DNA of 64,000 nt from Panicum virgatum (Eukaryota; Streptophyta; Magnoliopsida; Poales; Poaceae). The DNA is taken from positions 59,426,951 through 59,490,950 of the forward strand of contig NC_053138.1 of assembly GCF_016808335.1 (NCBI RefSeq), in the 5' to 3' direction. Positions 1-10,658 of this stretch are shown here, one piece after another (positions within the stretch are counted from its first letter, which is position 1; each line of letters begins with the position of its first letter). Position numbers and translations under genes: made by a program. Below the pieces are notes generated by a model. That model was not told the DNA's origin. It ran no database searches and worked only from the letters and a program-made list of their open reading frames with translations.

Positions 1-79
1 TTGCACAACTATGGCAAACAACATGCTCTACCATTCCACGGTCCAAATCAAGCTCAACTGTTTAAATGAAAATACCTAG

Positions 80-1058
80 TTACCTGCCCAGTCTAGTGCA
101 AGTACTTCTCCATCATACATTCCTCCTGGCAGTTCTCAAAATCCTCTCCATGAAACTCCAACCAAGATACTACCACTAGACCAGATCCTTCTGCAAACTC
201 CACCGAAAAACATAGAGCTTCCTAAAAGCAACAAAGGAGACGACAATATCATGTAAGTTCAGAACTTTCTCCATGTTTTCACAATTTATATATAAATTAT
301 ATAAATTTTCTGTTACTGACAAGTTGCACTAATGTGAACATAAAACTTTAAGCAGTGATCCTACACTATCAGCTGAAGTAAAGTCAGCAAAGAAAAGACT
401 GCACATATCAGAAAGAGATGAAGAAAAGATATGCATCTACACGATTGTATTAGACCATCAAAATTTAGTTGTTCTAACATCTGATTTTGGCAAAAAAATA
501 TTTCTTCACTGTTTTAATTTACTAGGATGAAGAAGAACCGTATTCTGAAACAACTCCTGACAAAGAAATACCTCAGGAAACAAATCCTAACAGGCAAAGG
601 TACTATACAGCTTGCTCTCCAACAATTTACTGCTTTATCACCACTGAGAAGTAAAACCATAATTATTAACAATTAAAATTTTGAATTTTATATTCTCAAG
701 GAAACAAACAGCAAATAACAATCCAGCACACTTTAAATACTACTGATACATTCTAATCCATAAATCACCTGCAATGTGCAATGAACAGTGACGTCACCAG
801 TAGAAAAGATCAGTTCCTCTAGAAGCTCAAAGAGCCCTAAGAAATGACAAGACCAGCATTTAGTTAGGTATATTACTTTACACTAGCAAATAATACAGTA
901 ACGCGCATAAGATTTCCTTCTTAATTTCTTAACTGATAAGATCAATGTTTAATTTCAGCTTTCGCGGGCCAACCACCGGAGACTACCTAGCAACCAAAAC
1001 TCGACGAAGCAGTGGCAGCGCCAGAACTTTGATCTTTCCAATCAAAATTAAAAAATAG
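80..1058 (+). CDS. 3' part of an unrecognised spliced gene (5' end outside window)
   Basis: Four exons can be joined in one open frame: 80-252, 356-446 (or from 353), 526-599 and 959-1058. They give 146 codons and end in TAG at 1056-1058. Each junction has GT-AG borders and the phases close exactly, which is good evidence for a real gene. The second exon has a tandem acceptor (AAGCAG), so the protein may carry one residue more or less there. The predicted tail is Ser/Pro/Thr-rich, then acidic (DEEEPYSETTPDKE), then strongly basic (TKTRRSSGSA) before a short IKIKK end. No catalytic motif is visible. The mix of polar linker and basic tail could suit a nucleic-acid-binding protein, and grass RPA1-like proteins are one possibility, but I do not recognise a family with confidence. 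A stop upstream in the same frame at 77-79 shows that 80 is an exon border, not a continuation of 1-79. Confidence 0.55.
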
Positions 1059-1577
1059 AGACTTTATATATATGCTAATGTATGTGGAACCATTAATATG
1101 GCAGTCGTATGTTGTGTACCTACATATTTGCAGAACTAAATACTTTGCAAACAGTAGCTGTAATCAGACATAATACTTTTATGTGCTCCAGTGTACCTAA
1201 TTATAGAATTATATTACCTACTACATGCGCCTACATAGTAATTACAAGCACGAATATAAAACGAAAATGCTACTATTTGGTTCAGATACGCACATTTCCA
1301 CTACACTATCAAAATTCAAATTATAAATAATGCCATTGTTTCTTATTATTCTTAAAATAAATCCGTTATGATCAACAAAATGAAAAAAAGAAACTGTCAT
1401 TCAAACTCTGCCAGCCCAGCAGCAATGCAAAAAGAGGAAAAAAACTACACCTCAACCAGAAACAAATCGATAGGCAGAAAAAGATCCATACAGCTCACCC
1501 CCACAGTCCTAGAACTTTCCACACACTAGCCCACTGACTCTAGTAGAAATTTTCGGTTCCAAACCCCTTCCACTGCC

Positions 1578-1585
1578 TATAAATA
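1578..1585 (+). promoter_or_regulatory. TATA box of the 1620-2583 gene
   Basis: TATAAATA lies 35-42 bases upstream of the ATG at 1620. This implies a very short 5' leader. No other strong TATA box lies close by. Confidence 0.5.
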
Positions 1586-1619
1586 AACAGCCAAACGTTC
1601 TGCCAACATTCAGTTTCAG

Positions 1620-2583
1620 ATGAAGAGAAAAGAAAACCAATCCACCTTAAGAAGCGCCGACACCATGCCAGGATCAGGAGCTACTTCAGATCAGGTATGT
1701 TTACCTCCTTCACTGCTTATCTAATATAGTTAAGCATGCAAACATGAAAGCTTCCACCGAATAGCTATTGTCGCATAGATATGAACCAGGTTCTTTTTCT
1801 AGCTTCAATGTTTATTACACCTTAACACACACACTGCAGTACTATGATCCTTCCAAATTACAATTCACTTTAGTGACTTTGATCACATTTATCTTATTTG
1901 CATACCACTGTTGCTTATTTTCATAAATAGGAGCGTACTAAAAAATAATGATATTAACTATACTCTGTTGCTTAATCCAGGAACCAATCACCATCAATAT
2001 TGATATAAAATTTCTCTTTGATACTGTATCCAAGAAGCTAGACTTGACCATCGATGATAAAGAAATATTAGAGATCAGACCTAATGACTATTCATGCAAA
2101 CTTCAAGTATCTGGTATACCATGCAATGACAGCCAACAGAGAACTACAAAGACTTTCTACGGTGATTTTGCCCCAACGCCAAGCCATGCAACACAGAACG
2201 CATATAATGAAGTTCTAAAATACCTTACCTCTGAGAATATTGTTGCTATCAACGACTACAATTATCCTGCTTTATTGGAGACGAAGAAAGACTTGGATGA
2301 GACAACTGCGCGTTTAATGATAGCCGATTATGTTGAACCTCAATTTGATATGTCACTAAGCTGCGTAAAGAGTGGCTACAACATTATCCTCTCTAAACTG
2401 GATGATATATCCATCAAGCTCTCTGATGTTCTCCCAATAACTGTAAGTCATCAGTCTGATGAAGAGAACAATCAGGTACCTTTTAATGTGGAGTACACAG
2501 GTCCAGCTGATCCCAATGAGCCATGTGCACTTCTAGCAAAATTCCTAGTGGATCTAAGGAAAACTACTATTAGCCTTATGTAA
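1620..2583 (+). CDS. unrecognised two-exon gene, possible dsRNA-binding-like fold
   Basis: Exon 1 is 1620-1694 and exon 2 is 1981-2583. The intron has GTATGT and CAG borders and both junctions are in phase 0, giving 224 residues. The ATG at 1620 is chosen because a TATA box sits just upstream and the exon is open from there; the in-frame ATG at 1665 is the alternative. A stretch around residues 55-95 (KLQVSGIPCNDSQQ, then ATQNAYNEVLKYL) resembles the strand-helix ending of a double-stranded RNA-binding motif, where alanines in the last helix are conserved. That resemblance is weak and is my inference. The rest is acidic and lacks any motif I know. There is no signal peptide or membrane segment. 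It lies between two other small spliced genes on the same strand and may belong to the same cluster or mobile cassette. Confidence 0.55.
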
Positions 2584-2908
2584 TTACGTAGCTAATAGGC
2601 TAACTATCTACCCTGTAATCTTTTGTATGTATAGTACAAAGTTATATGTACCAGCTCTGTATGGCTTTATGTATTGCAGAAAACTGTTCCCTACTTCGTA
2701 ATATATTTTCCGTTTAAATATTATATTAGTAGCACTTTGTATTCCACTACACAGTATAATCTTCGTCGCAACCTTTACAACAGCCCAACATTTGAATATT
2801 TTGCTGCAATAAAAAAAGAAAGCTAACAAAAGCTTCCAACATGCACTAAATTGAACAGCCCAACGGAACCACAAAATTCTGGAGTCAACCAGCCCAGCCT
2901 AACAATAC

Positions 2909-2915
2909 TATATAA
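2909..2915 (+). promoter_or_regulatory. TATA box of the DUF4283-like gene
   Basis: TATATAA lies upstream of a pyrimidine-rich leader. A donor-like GTAAGC at 3043 and an acceptor-like CAG near 3524 suggest an intron in the 5' untranslated region before the coding start at 3617. Confidence 0.4.
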
Positions 2916-3616
2916 CTTTCGAGCACCTTCTACTGCCTCCTCAAATCAACTACACACTAGCACAACACAGCAGACCATATACATTCCACCGTCTTCCCTG
3001 ACCATCCTCCCCACCTCGCCACTGTTCATGTTCATCATCTCTGGTAAGCTCAACTCCGATTCAGCTCACCTGTACTTTTTCCCTCCTCTTCCTCTCACGT
3101 TTCAACCTTGTTTTGTGCGCCGTACAGATCTACAGTGGACATCATCACTAACCATTACCATTTCCTGCAAAAGTAGATCTTCACCGGCTCTTTTTACCTC
3201 TGAACTAAACAGTAAGTTTCACAATTTCCTCCCTTCACTATTTAGTCTACCTTTGCCTCTGTCTTGCTCTTTCTTCGTATCACTTTTCTGCTCAAATATG
3301 CACCTCTATTCAGAGGAGGAAGGAAAACAAAACCTACTTTGTACTAATCGAATGAATAGCTCTGAAACGGCTTAAGCACAAACAAATTTCTTTTGGGATC
3401 AGGGTGCCACTATCTATCTAAAATCTGATTTCCCTAATTCTACTCAAAATAATAATGACCACTCTGTTATTTAATCTTTATTATTGTGAACTAATTATTT
3501 AGCCAATACATTTTCTGTACCAGTTACGGCCACACCACAAGGAAAAACATCCCACTGAAATTAGCACTTTACGAGTACAAGAACACAAGTTGCTTCCGCA
3601 AGGGAAAAAAATTGCG

Positions 3617-4868
3617 ATGGTAAGAAACAGACTGTCTTTCTGATTACACATTTCTCTTTTTTGATTGATAATAAATGCAAACTAATACTTAATATTCCTT
3701 ATTAAAGGCATCAACTTCATCAGTTGCACGCGGACTCATTGACCTCGGCGAGGAGATGGAAGCTGCCATAGCTAAACTCCAGTTAGCCATTATTGCAAAA
3801 CCAATAACAACTACTCCACAAGTACCAACAACTGCAGATGTTGAAGCAATGTTTTCTGATCATTATCGGGCATCACCTCAACCAGTAGAAATATCCTACT
3901 TCCCACAAGATTTCATTCTCCAATTTGATGATAAGGAAAACTATGACACAATACTCAGCTATCAAATCCTCACTGATAACAAATATACATTTTCATTAAC
4001 ACCATGGACTAATGATGCCAGATGCCACCTAGAAGCATGGAAAACTCCAGTAACTATAGACATTCATGGCATACCTCCCCATGCATTCCATCATAAAAGT
4101 CTTTCAGTACTACTAGATCCATATTGTGAAATTGAAGCTTATACCATGGACAAGAAATCAGGTATCTGTACTGTTGAAGGCACTGCACGAAGTGTAAACT
4201 CTATCCCAACCACAGGTTTCCTCTCATATCCACAGTGTACTGGATATGAAACAGTAATACACACATTTCCAATTACCATGCAAACCAGCTTATTGACTGT
4301 ACCTAAAAGGTACTCCTCTGACTGGCATCAACCTCAGCACTTCAATATAAAGCCAATCTGCAATAATCCATCTCGCACTGAAGGTATATGCACACATCAC
4401 AACCTCTAGCACTACCACAAATCTTATCATATTTATAACATTAACCATACCTTTTCATGCTAGAACGGGAACAACAAGAAGACTACGACATGGTCAGACA
4501 ATGCGATAGAGCTATATTTGAAGGTTAGTAGCTCATTTTCATAATTTCTGACTAGCTATATCCATATATACCATCACATAACTAGAAATGCTAATCAAAT
4601 TTATTATTTATGCCTACTGCAGCTGAACTGGAAGATAAAAGAAGAATGAATAACCCACCAAGCTTTCATGGATTTGCGTACTCCGAAGAAACTTCAGATG
4701 AGGATGACCCCAATGACGCTTACTACTATGCAGGTTAGTATACATACTCTTTACTAACTTCAAATAGCAAACCTATTTCAAACCATCTAAACTACACATT
4801 TTGATAATTAAATTACAAATTTAATAAAAAAAATTACAGATCCAGATCGTGAACCCAAATATTGGTAA
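3617..4868 (+). CDS. DUF4283-like (gag-type RRM-like) domain gene, five coding exons
   Basis: Coding exons are 3617-3619, 3708-4383, 4464-4523, 4623-4733 and 4840-4868, with TAA at 4866-4868, making 292 residues. The first coding exon is the ATG alone, followed at once by a GTAAG donor; phases at every later junction agree. Residues about 65-160 contain a fold typical of plant DUF4283 proteins: a hydrophobic strand (DFILQFDD), a PW motif, then DIHGIPPHAF followed by a short LL..YC element. The same GIP.HA and LL..YC pattern occurs in ORF1 of the LINE at 11.7-18.3 kb, so the domain is probably of retroelement gag origin. The C-terminus is acidic and Tyr-rich (SEETSDEDDPNDAYYYA). I see no zinc knuckle. 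It may be a domesticated gag-like gene or a gene carried by a mobile element. Its function is unknown. Confidence 0.6.
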
Positions 4869-5798
4869 CCTAACAAACCAGGTGCGTATTCAGTGCACAA
4901 CAATATAGTCTCCTTTTTTTCTTCTATTTTTTCCCTTTTTTGTTGAATTAAAAAAACTATAACTGATTTCTTGATTGACAGTCCCTGCAGCAAACCGGCA
5001 AGACCCCCAAAACATTCTCATGCGAAGCAAGTGGAAAAAATACTATCATTTCCAAGACTCCAACTCATGTCCTCTTCCTGTGTATATACTTATATATGTC
5101 TATAAAACTATCAGCTTGTATATAACTAGATATCTATTTTGCATATCAATAATTTATGATACCCTATCGTTATCCAATTAGCTACACAAAATACAAACTA
5201 CTTTTGCACTGAGAATGCCAACCCGCAGTATTAATCATTATAAACACAGAACGATAGCACGCCAAGGGCGCGCACAAAGTACTCGTTTACGAAGAGGAGT
5301 GATGGTGGCGCCGGCAGGGAGGTTGCCGAGAGAGACGGCCGGGAAGGATGCGGCGCCGACAGGGACACCGACGGGCCCGAGCCCGTGGCCTCCACTACAC
5401 TGGCCATGCCTGCTGCAGGCTAGGGATGACGAGTGGGGCCCAGGTGTCATAGGGATAGAAAGGTGGCAGGTGAGGTCTGTTTTGACGGGAATGGTAGAAA
5501 GCAACAATGCAGTAATCTAATTTTGTAAAGTTGAATCTTTCCATGATAGTTTTCTAAAATCTAGATCTTCTAATAGTATGAATCTAATTTTCTCAACAGT
5601 ATATAATATCGTTATTGCTTGTCCAATTATATGAGGGGTAGGTCAATCTTCTAAATTAACCATTGCAAACATAGGAGTACTTCTCTTGAACTCTCTCTGC
5701 CTTATTGAGTGGAAAAGATAAACAAGGAATATATAGCTACATGCATTATGCATAAGTAACCATTTTTTTCCCCAACCAGAAAAAGAAAGTTAAGCCTG
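4869..5798. other. spacer without a supported gene
   Basis: AT-rich DNA with one GC-rich patch at about 5260-5500 that is open on both strands. I found no splice-consistent coding model or known motif. The last 18 bases are the left target duplication of the LINE tail that follows. Confidence 0.5.
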
Positions 5799-5958
5799 TG
5801 TTATAGGATTGGCAATCATTAATGTGTTGGTTTTGTTCATTTCTTCTATAATAGGCTGTGTGCTTTTAGAACAGAGGCCGAAAAAATTTCAAGACGATGT
5901 ATCATCTTCATGTATTCACTTGAAAAATTAATAAGGTTTCTCTTTTCCAAAAAAAAGG
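5799..5958 (+). mobile_element. 5'-truncated LINE tail with 18-bp target duplication
   Basis: The 18-base sequence AAAAGAAAGTTAAGCCTG occurs at 5781-5798 and again, identical, at 5959-5976. Between the copies lie 160 bases ending in an A-rich tail. The insert contains GGCTGTGTGC and GCAGAGGCCG-like words (ggctgtgtgc, acagaggccg) that are typical of the 3' end of plant L1-type LINEs. It is a dead-on-arrival insertion made by target-primed reverse transcription. Confidence 0.85.
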
Positions 5959-6094
5959 AAAAGAAAGTTAAGCCTGGCACTTGCTAGTTCATATCACTAT
6001 GTAAAAAATGACCTATAGTAACATGCACAAAGGTGATATATTGTTGTTGTACGTCACCTTTGTTATCTCAGTGACGCTCGAAGATGATGCACGT

Positions 6095-6894
6095 TATGGG
6101 TGGGCAGATTATCTGAAACTCGATCCCCGAGCCCGAAAAACCCGATCCCTACTTCGGATTTCAGATCATGGTATCCGAAATTATTATGGATAAATCGAGT
6201 AGCAGGCCACGGTATCCGAATTACCCGAATAACCCGAACTTCAGCCCAACAGCCCAAGTACCCAACATTGCAGCTCAAGTACCCAATGTTTCTCCCACCA
6301 GCGCAAATGCACAACGTTTCAGCCCAGCCCACCACAAATAGCTTTTATCAGCTGCCGCACCCGGCCTCCTCGTCAAGCTGCAAGCCTGCAGCGGTTCGTC
6401 TTCCGTGTCGCCATCCGGCGGCGCTCGCGAGCAGGTGCTGGCTTGCTGTGTGCAGGCGTGCAGCGGTGCGGGCAAGGAGCTTGTTAGGCCACTGACCAGG
6501 AAGCTGGAACGGCACCAACGATGGAGGAACACGGCACCAATCACCAACGATGGAGGAACACGGCACCAATCCAAGCTTTCTTTCTTTACTTGCACTAGAT
6601 AGATACAGTAGATAAATTCAGAGAAGAGTTTGTTTTTCCATTCAATAGGGTTTCTTCCTCTTCTTGTCCCCTCTAGATTTCTTCTGGGCATTCTTCGGCA
6701 GCTGCTAGATTAGAACAGCAGCAAGTAGGAAATCGGGTAGTACGGGTAACCCGAACCCGAAATTGTCGGGTACCCAAAATGTTGGATTTTGTTTATTTTA
6801 AATAAATTTCGGGACACAGTTTTCAAAATTCGAAATTTTAAAAACCCGAAAAACCCGACCTGAAATTTTCGGGTAACCCGAACGCCCGGGCCTA
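6095..6894. mobile_element. nested 800-bp hAT-type element
   Basis: The 8-bp duplication ATGCACGT occurs at 6087-6094 and 6895-6902. The termini TATGGGTGGGC and the complement of the right end, TAGGCCCGGGC, are short imperfect inverted repeats of hAT type. Subterminal CCCGAA/TTCGGG words repeat on both sides. There is no transposase. The middle (about 6350-6590) is GC-rich and holds a direct repeat of about 29 bp (words CACGGCACCAA and CGATGGAGGAA), and could be captured host sequence. It interrupts the CACTA element, so it is the younger of the two. Confidence 0.85.
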
Positions 6895-7541
6895 ATGCAC
6901 GTCACCTTTTACCTTTTGGTGGCCTCTCTAAAATATTGTCCGCCACCTTTGTTATGATATAGGTGACGCGCAATATTAAAGCACGTCACCTTTATTATAG
7001 GTGACGGGCCAACCCGTCACCTATAAGTTTGATATTGGTGACGGCAATATTAAAGCACGTCACCTATAAAGGTAGTATAGGTGATGGACTTTGATAAGTA
7101 AAAGGTGACGGACAACATTAAAGCACGTCACCTTTGTGATGATATAGGTGACGTGCAACATTAAGGCGCGTCACTTTTATGACATTTATTAATATTTGAA
7201 CATACGATTTTTAAAAAATTCAAATTATCTCAAATTAAAAATTGGTCTTGTTGAGTTGTAGGCCTCAACCAGATCTACAACTTTGTAGTTCAAAATTTTT
7301 TCAGTTGAGGTTGTTTTGGCACCCAAATACATGGTTTAAATTTTGAATTTCAAATTTTCAAAATTTTCGAATGACCTCAGATGGAAAAAAAAGTATATAC
7401 GAAAGTTGTAGCTCGCCACCAGATCTACAATTTTGTAGTTGAAAAGTTTTTCATTTGAAATCGTTATAGCTGTGAAACAGGTTATATAAGACATTAGAAA
7501 GCGATGATAAAAGAAAAAATATCTCATTATTTGTCACATGT

Positions 7542-7612
7542 GATGGTGTAGCCCAGTGGTAGGAAAGGGTACGCGCGAGGCTAAGATTGTGGGTTCGAAT
7601 CCTGATAATACC
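7542..7612 (+). other. tRNA-like pol III promoter sequence inside CACTA element
   Basis: TAGCCCAGTGG at 7549-7559 matches the tRNA A box and GGTTCGAATCC at 7592-7602 matches the B box, with 32 bases between them. The acceptor and T stems do not pair properly, so this is not a working tRNA gene. It could be a decayed tRNA or the head of a tRNA-derived SINE. Confidence 0.6.
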
Positions 7613-8016
7613 GGAAAAGATCGCACGCGAGCATATTCGCGCAAAAAATATTTTTTTGATTTTTATTCACGCTGCAAATATTTATTTTTGCACGTAAAAA
7701 AATAATGTCCGTCACCTGTGTGTTGATAAATAGATGACGGATTAAAAATAACATAGGTGACGGCTCATAGTGACGCCTGTCATCTTTTACGTACATAAAT
7801 GACGGATTTTTGTTTGTTATTTTTCTGTTTTAATCAATGACGATGTATAAGTGACGGGTGTGATACCCGTCAATTTAGGAAAATGACGCACGTGACTGGT
7901 GACCTTTTATTAAGTAGTGTATTCCACTCGATCAAAACCGGTGGCGACTCACTTCCCCAGCTGTTGTTCCAAAGCAACACCATTTGCCTGGCGACGACGC
8001 GAGGGAGGGAGCCTGC

Positions 8017-8064
8017 AAGTGTTCCTACCATGTTTGGAATCTCTGCTTTAATTACTACTAGCTC
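8017..8064 (+). repeat. partial duplicate of the response-regulator exon 1/intron 1 border
   Basis: This stretch matches 8338-8378 closely: both have AAGTGTTCCTAC, then TTGGAATCTCTGCTTTA, then ACTAGCTC. The upstream copy lacks the splice donor and has six extra bases. It lies in the 5' leader or promoter and suggests an old local duplication of the gene start. Confidence 0.7.
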
Positions 8065-8238
8065 GAAAATAAAATATTTATCGGCGGCCTCCTCCGCCTC
8101 CGCCTCCACTCCACTTCCCCGCTGCGCCCTTTTTAACCGCTTTTTAAAGCTCCCCCCGGCCTCCCCTGCCTTCTTGCTTCCACCACTGCGCTGCCACGAG
8201 AGCAGGCGGCCGGAGGCGGAGGTGGCCTAGGCGTAGGC

Positions 8239-9912
8239 ATGGCCCTGGCCGACGCCACCGCGTTCCCCTACGGGCTGCGCGTCCTCGTCGTGGACGACGA
8301 CCCGACCTGGCTCAACATCCTCGAGAAGATGCTCAGGAAGTGTTCCTACGAAGGTTGGAATCTCTGCTTTACTAGCTCCCTGGTTCTTCAGCTTGATGGA
8401 TGAGTTGGATTGGGAACAGGAAGGGTGGGAGATCACGTGCTCCGCTCACTCACCCACGCTTAGTGTTCGTTGAAATTACGCTGTGAATGATATGTGACAT
8501 CCCGCGCCTGTGTTGCGAGTACGTTCGGATACGTAGTATAGTAGTCTCCTTTCGCCAACCCCTTGCTGGTTCAGGTTCAGGTGGGGATAAAGGTTCTTGA
8601 TTAAGGTGATTGGTTGCTTATTAGGTTCTTCGGGGAGTTTCCTTATACAGATATACTGTGACACATCAGTTTTCCCACTTTTGGGTTTCTTTTATCTGCT
8701 TGTTTTTGCCCGCATGCGAGTACAGGTGAAGTAATCGTGATTGCTCAAACAGGAGGTATTTCTGCCTTGGATATAGTTTTTCAAATCGTGTGGCACCAAC
8801 TTTATGAGTATCGGCCTAATCCATTAGTTTGTTCCTTTCTTGTGGTGAACTATGGAGCAACAGAGGCATTTTAAACCTGCTTCACTACGAAGTTATCTTT
8901 ATTTAGTTACTATTTTAGATCGATGGCTTGTGTATCTGTAAAGCACTAAGTTCCACCTGGGTGTAATTTAAGCACTAGACTTTAGAAATATATTTTGTGC
9001 CTCACCTTCTTACTTTACAGTGCTGCAGGGTGCAGACTGTTTATTTGCTATATTTTTATGGCACCATAACTGGTTTAGAACAAGTTTTCAATAACTTACT
9101 CAACAAGCGTAGCATATTTGGTTTTGACGGACAATTTTATTTCATTTGGACAAAAAATTTTAGTCTGTTTGGCAGACCTATTAGTATTGAATGGTCTGTA
9201 TTTTTTAAGAAGCTTTATTGCTATTAATAATCCAGTACTATCTGTCGCACTTTCAACCAAAAGCATTGTGCATGCATGCATCCTTATTTATGATTTATAA
9301 TCAAGAATCATCCTGTACTGAAGAAGTTATTTCCCTGCAGTCACCACATGCAGTTTAGCCGGTGTTGCTCTCCAAATTCTACGAGAGAGGAGAAACAAGT
9401 TTGACATCGTAATAAGTGATGTCAACATGCCTGACATGGATGGTTTCAAGCTCCTCGAGCACATTGAACTCGAGATGGATCTTCCTGTTATAAGTCAGTA
9501 TTCAACACCAAAATCTGTCTTCCTGCAAGTTTCAGAGAACATATAAATATCAACATGTTCTCCTTGTTTGAATATCTATTCTCAAAATACAAAATTGTTC
9601 CAATCTGTTTTCACAGTGATGTCCATCGATGGAGAAACAAGTAGGGTGATGAAAGGTATCCAGCATGGTGCTTGTGACTATCTTCTCAAGCCTGTTCGAA
9701 TGAAGGAACTTAGGAACATCTGGCAACACGTGTGTAGGAAGAAAACTCATGAGGTGAAAGAGATCGAAGGTAATGGCAGCTGTGACGATCTCCAAATATT
9801 TAGAAACGATTGTGAAGGATTGGAAGAGAGGGGCCTATTTATGAGAGCTGACTCTGATACCATGAGTAAGAGAAAAGATGTCGATAAGGCTGCTGACTCT
9901 CCAAATAATTAG
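8239..9912 (+). CDS. type-B-like response regulator, receiver domain only (no GARP domain)
   Basis: Exons 8239-8353, 9341-9493 and 9617-9912 join in frame to 187 residues. The receiver domain is complete: the acidic pair in [10 protein letters not shown], the phospho-acceptor Asp in [11 protein letters not shown], the conserved Ser/Thr position in [10 protein letters not shown] and the Lys in [37 protein letters not shown] and the following [10 protein letters not shown] are hallmarks of plant type-B cytokinin response regulators (ARR1/ORR type). The linker ends with [15 protein letters not shown] and TAG, just where the KK.RVVW start of the Myb-like GARP DNA-binding domain would come. No GARP-encoding sequence is seen downstream. 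The product should accept phosphate from a histidine phosphotransfer protein but could not bind DNA, so it might act as a dominant-negative or be a pseudogene. A GTAATG donor at 9770 inside the last exon offers another splice path (see findings). Confidence 0.85.
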
Positions 9913-10005
9913 ATTGTTTTGTTAAGAGGCTACTGAAGTTCCTTCAGGGTACATGTGGTAGGATCACGATGGGTACAAAAGGTTTCCTTTTGCTGCTAGT
10001 TATGT

Positions 10006-10276
10006 TGTGACACCCCGGCTCAGGGCTTAATAGAATACTCATACCAACAAGTTGCAACTTCTTTTTTGGAAGCCGGTCTCTAAAGAACTCCGAGGTTAAG
10101 CGTGCTTGGCTCGGAGAAATTTGGGGATGGGTGACCGACCGGGAAGTTCTTTCCGGGTGCGCACGAGTGAGGACTAAGTGTGCAGAAAAGACTGGTGTTG
10201 GTCTGTGAGGGCAGTCTATGTCCTAGAAAGCTGCCAGATGTAAGCGGGCCCGGCCTCGGGGAGGCGGGACGTTACA
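10006..10276 (+). mobile_element. Cassandra-type TRIM solo LTR carrying 5S rRNA-like sequence
   Basis: The 271-bp unit begins TGTGACACC and ends GACGTTACA and is flanked by the 5-bp duplication TATGT at 10001-10005 and 10277-10281. Inside are AACTCCGAGGTTAAGCGTGC (about 10086-10105) and GGATGGGTGACC (10125-10136), which match the A box and C box of the 5S rRNA internal promoter. LTRs with 5S promoter modules define the Cassandra retrotransposons. Only one LTR is present, the result of LTR-LTR recombination. Confidence 0.9.
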
Positions 10277-10409
10277 TATGTACTCCTTAATCATTTTTTT
10301 TGTACACATCATGATTTTAGAGTGTTCCATGCTTTAAGCATTCGCTGTAGTTTTGAGGCATTGCAGCTATCTAAACTAACCATGCTGCTGAAACAATTCT
10401 GGTTCAGAC

Positions 10410-10592
10410 CATAGTCACAAAGTTTCTGGGTCGACCGGGTCGAGGAACAGGGTCGAGAGTCGAGGGTCGTCACTTTATAAAATTGTGGTACGAAGGGGTA
10501 TACCTCTATGGAACGATAAATTATTATGTGGAACGCGAATCTGATTTATTCGGGTCGATATCTTCAGGTCGATGCGTCTTTAAAAAGACAAA

Positions 10593-10658
<66 letters not shown>

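Larger units (their letters stand above)
5995..7919. mobile_element. non-autonomous CACTA (En/Spm-type) element
   Basis: The element begins CACTATGTAAAAAATGACC and ends with the complement of CACTACTTAATAAAAGGTC, so the termini are imperfect inverted repeats of the CACTA type. It is flanked by the 3-bp duplication TAT at 5992-5994 and 7920-7922. The subterminal regions (about 6900-7170 and 7690-7870) are packed with short direct and inverted copies of GGTGACG/CGTCACC, the usual arrangement for transposase binding in this superfamily. No transposase gene is present. It sits about 320 bp upstream of the response-regulator start codon, so it forms part of that gene's promoter region. A hAT element is nested inside, and a tRNA-like stretch lies near its right end. 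Confidence 0.88.

Noticed and set aside
2851..3375. 174-residue open frame before the DUF4283-like gene
   Set aside because: It covers the TATA box and pyrimidine-rich leader; composition is non-coding and a UTR intron fits better.
5215..5520. Overlapping ORFs on both strands in a GC-rich patch
   Set aside because: Open on both strands because of base composition; no motif or splice support.
7542..7612. Functional tRNA gene
   Set aside because: Boxes match but acceptor and T stems do not pair.
10086..10160. Genuine 5S rRNA gene
   Set aside because: Only the internal promoter part is similar; it lies inside an LTR with its own target duplication.
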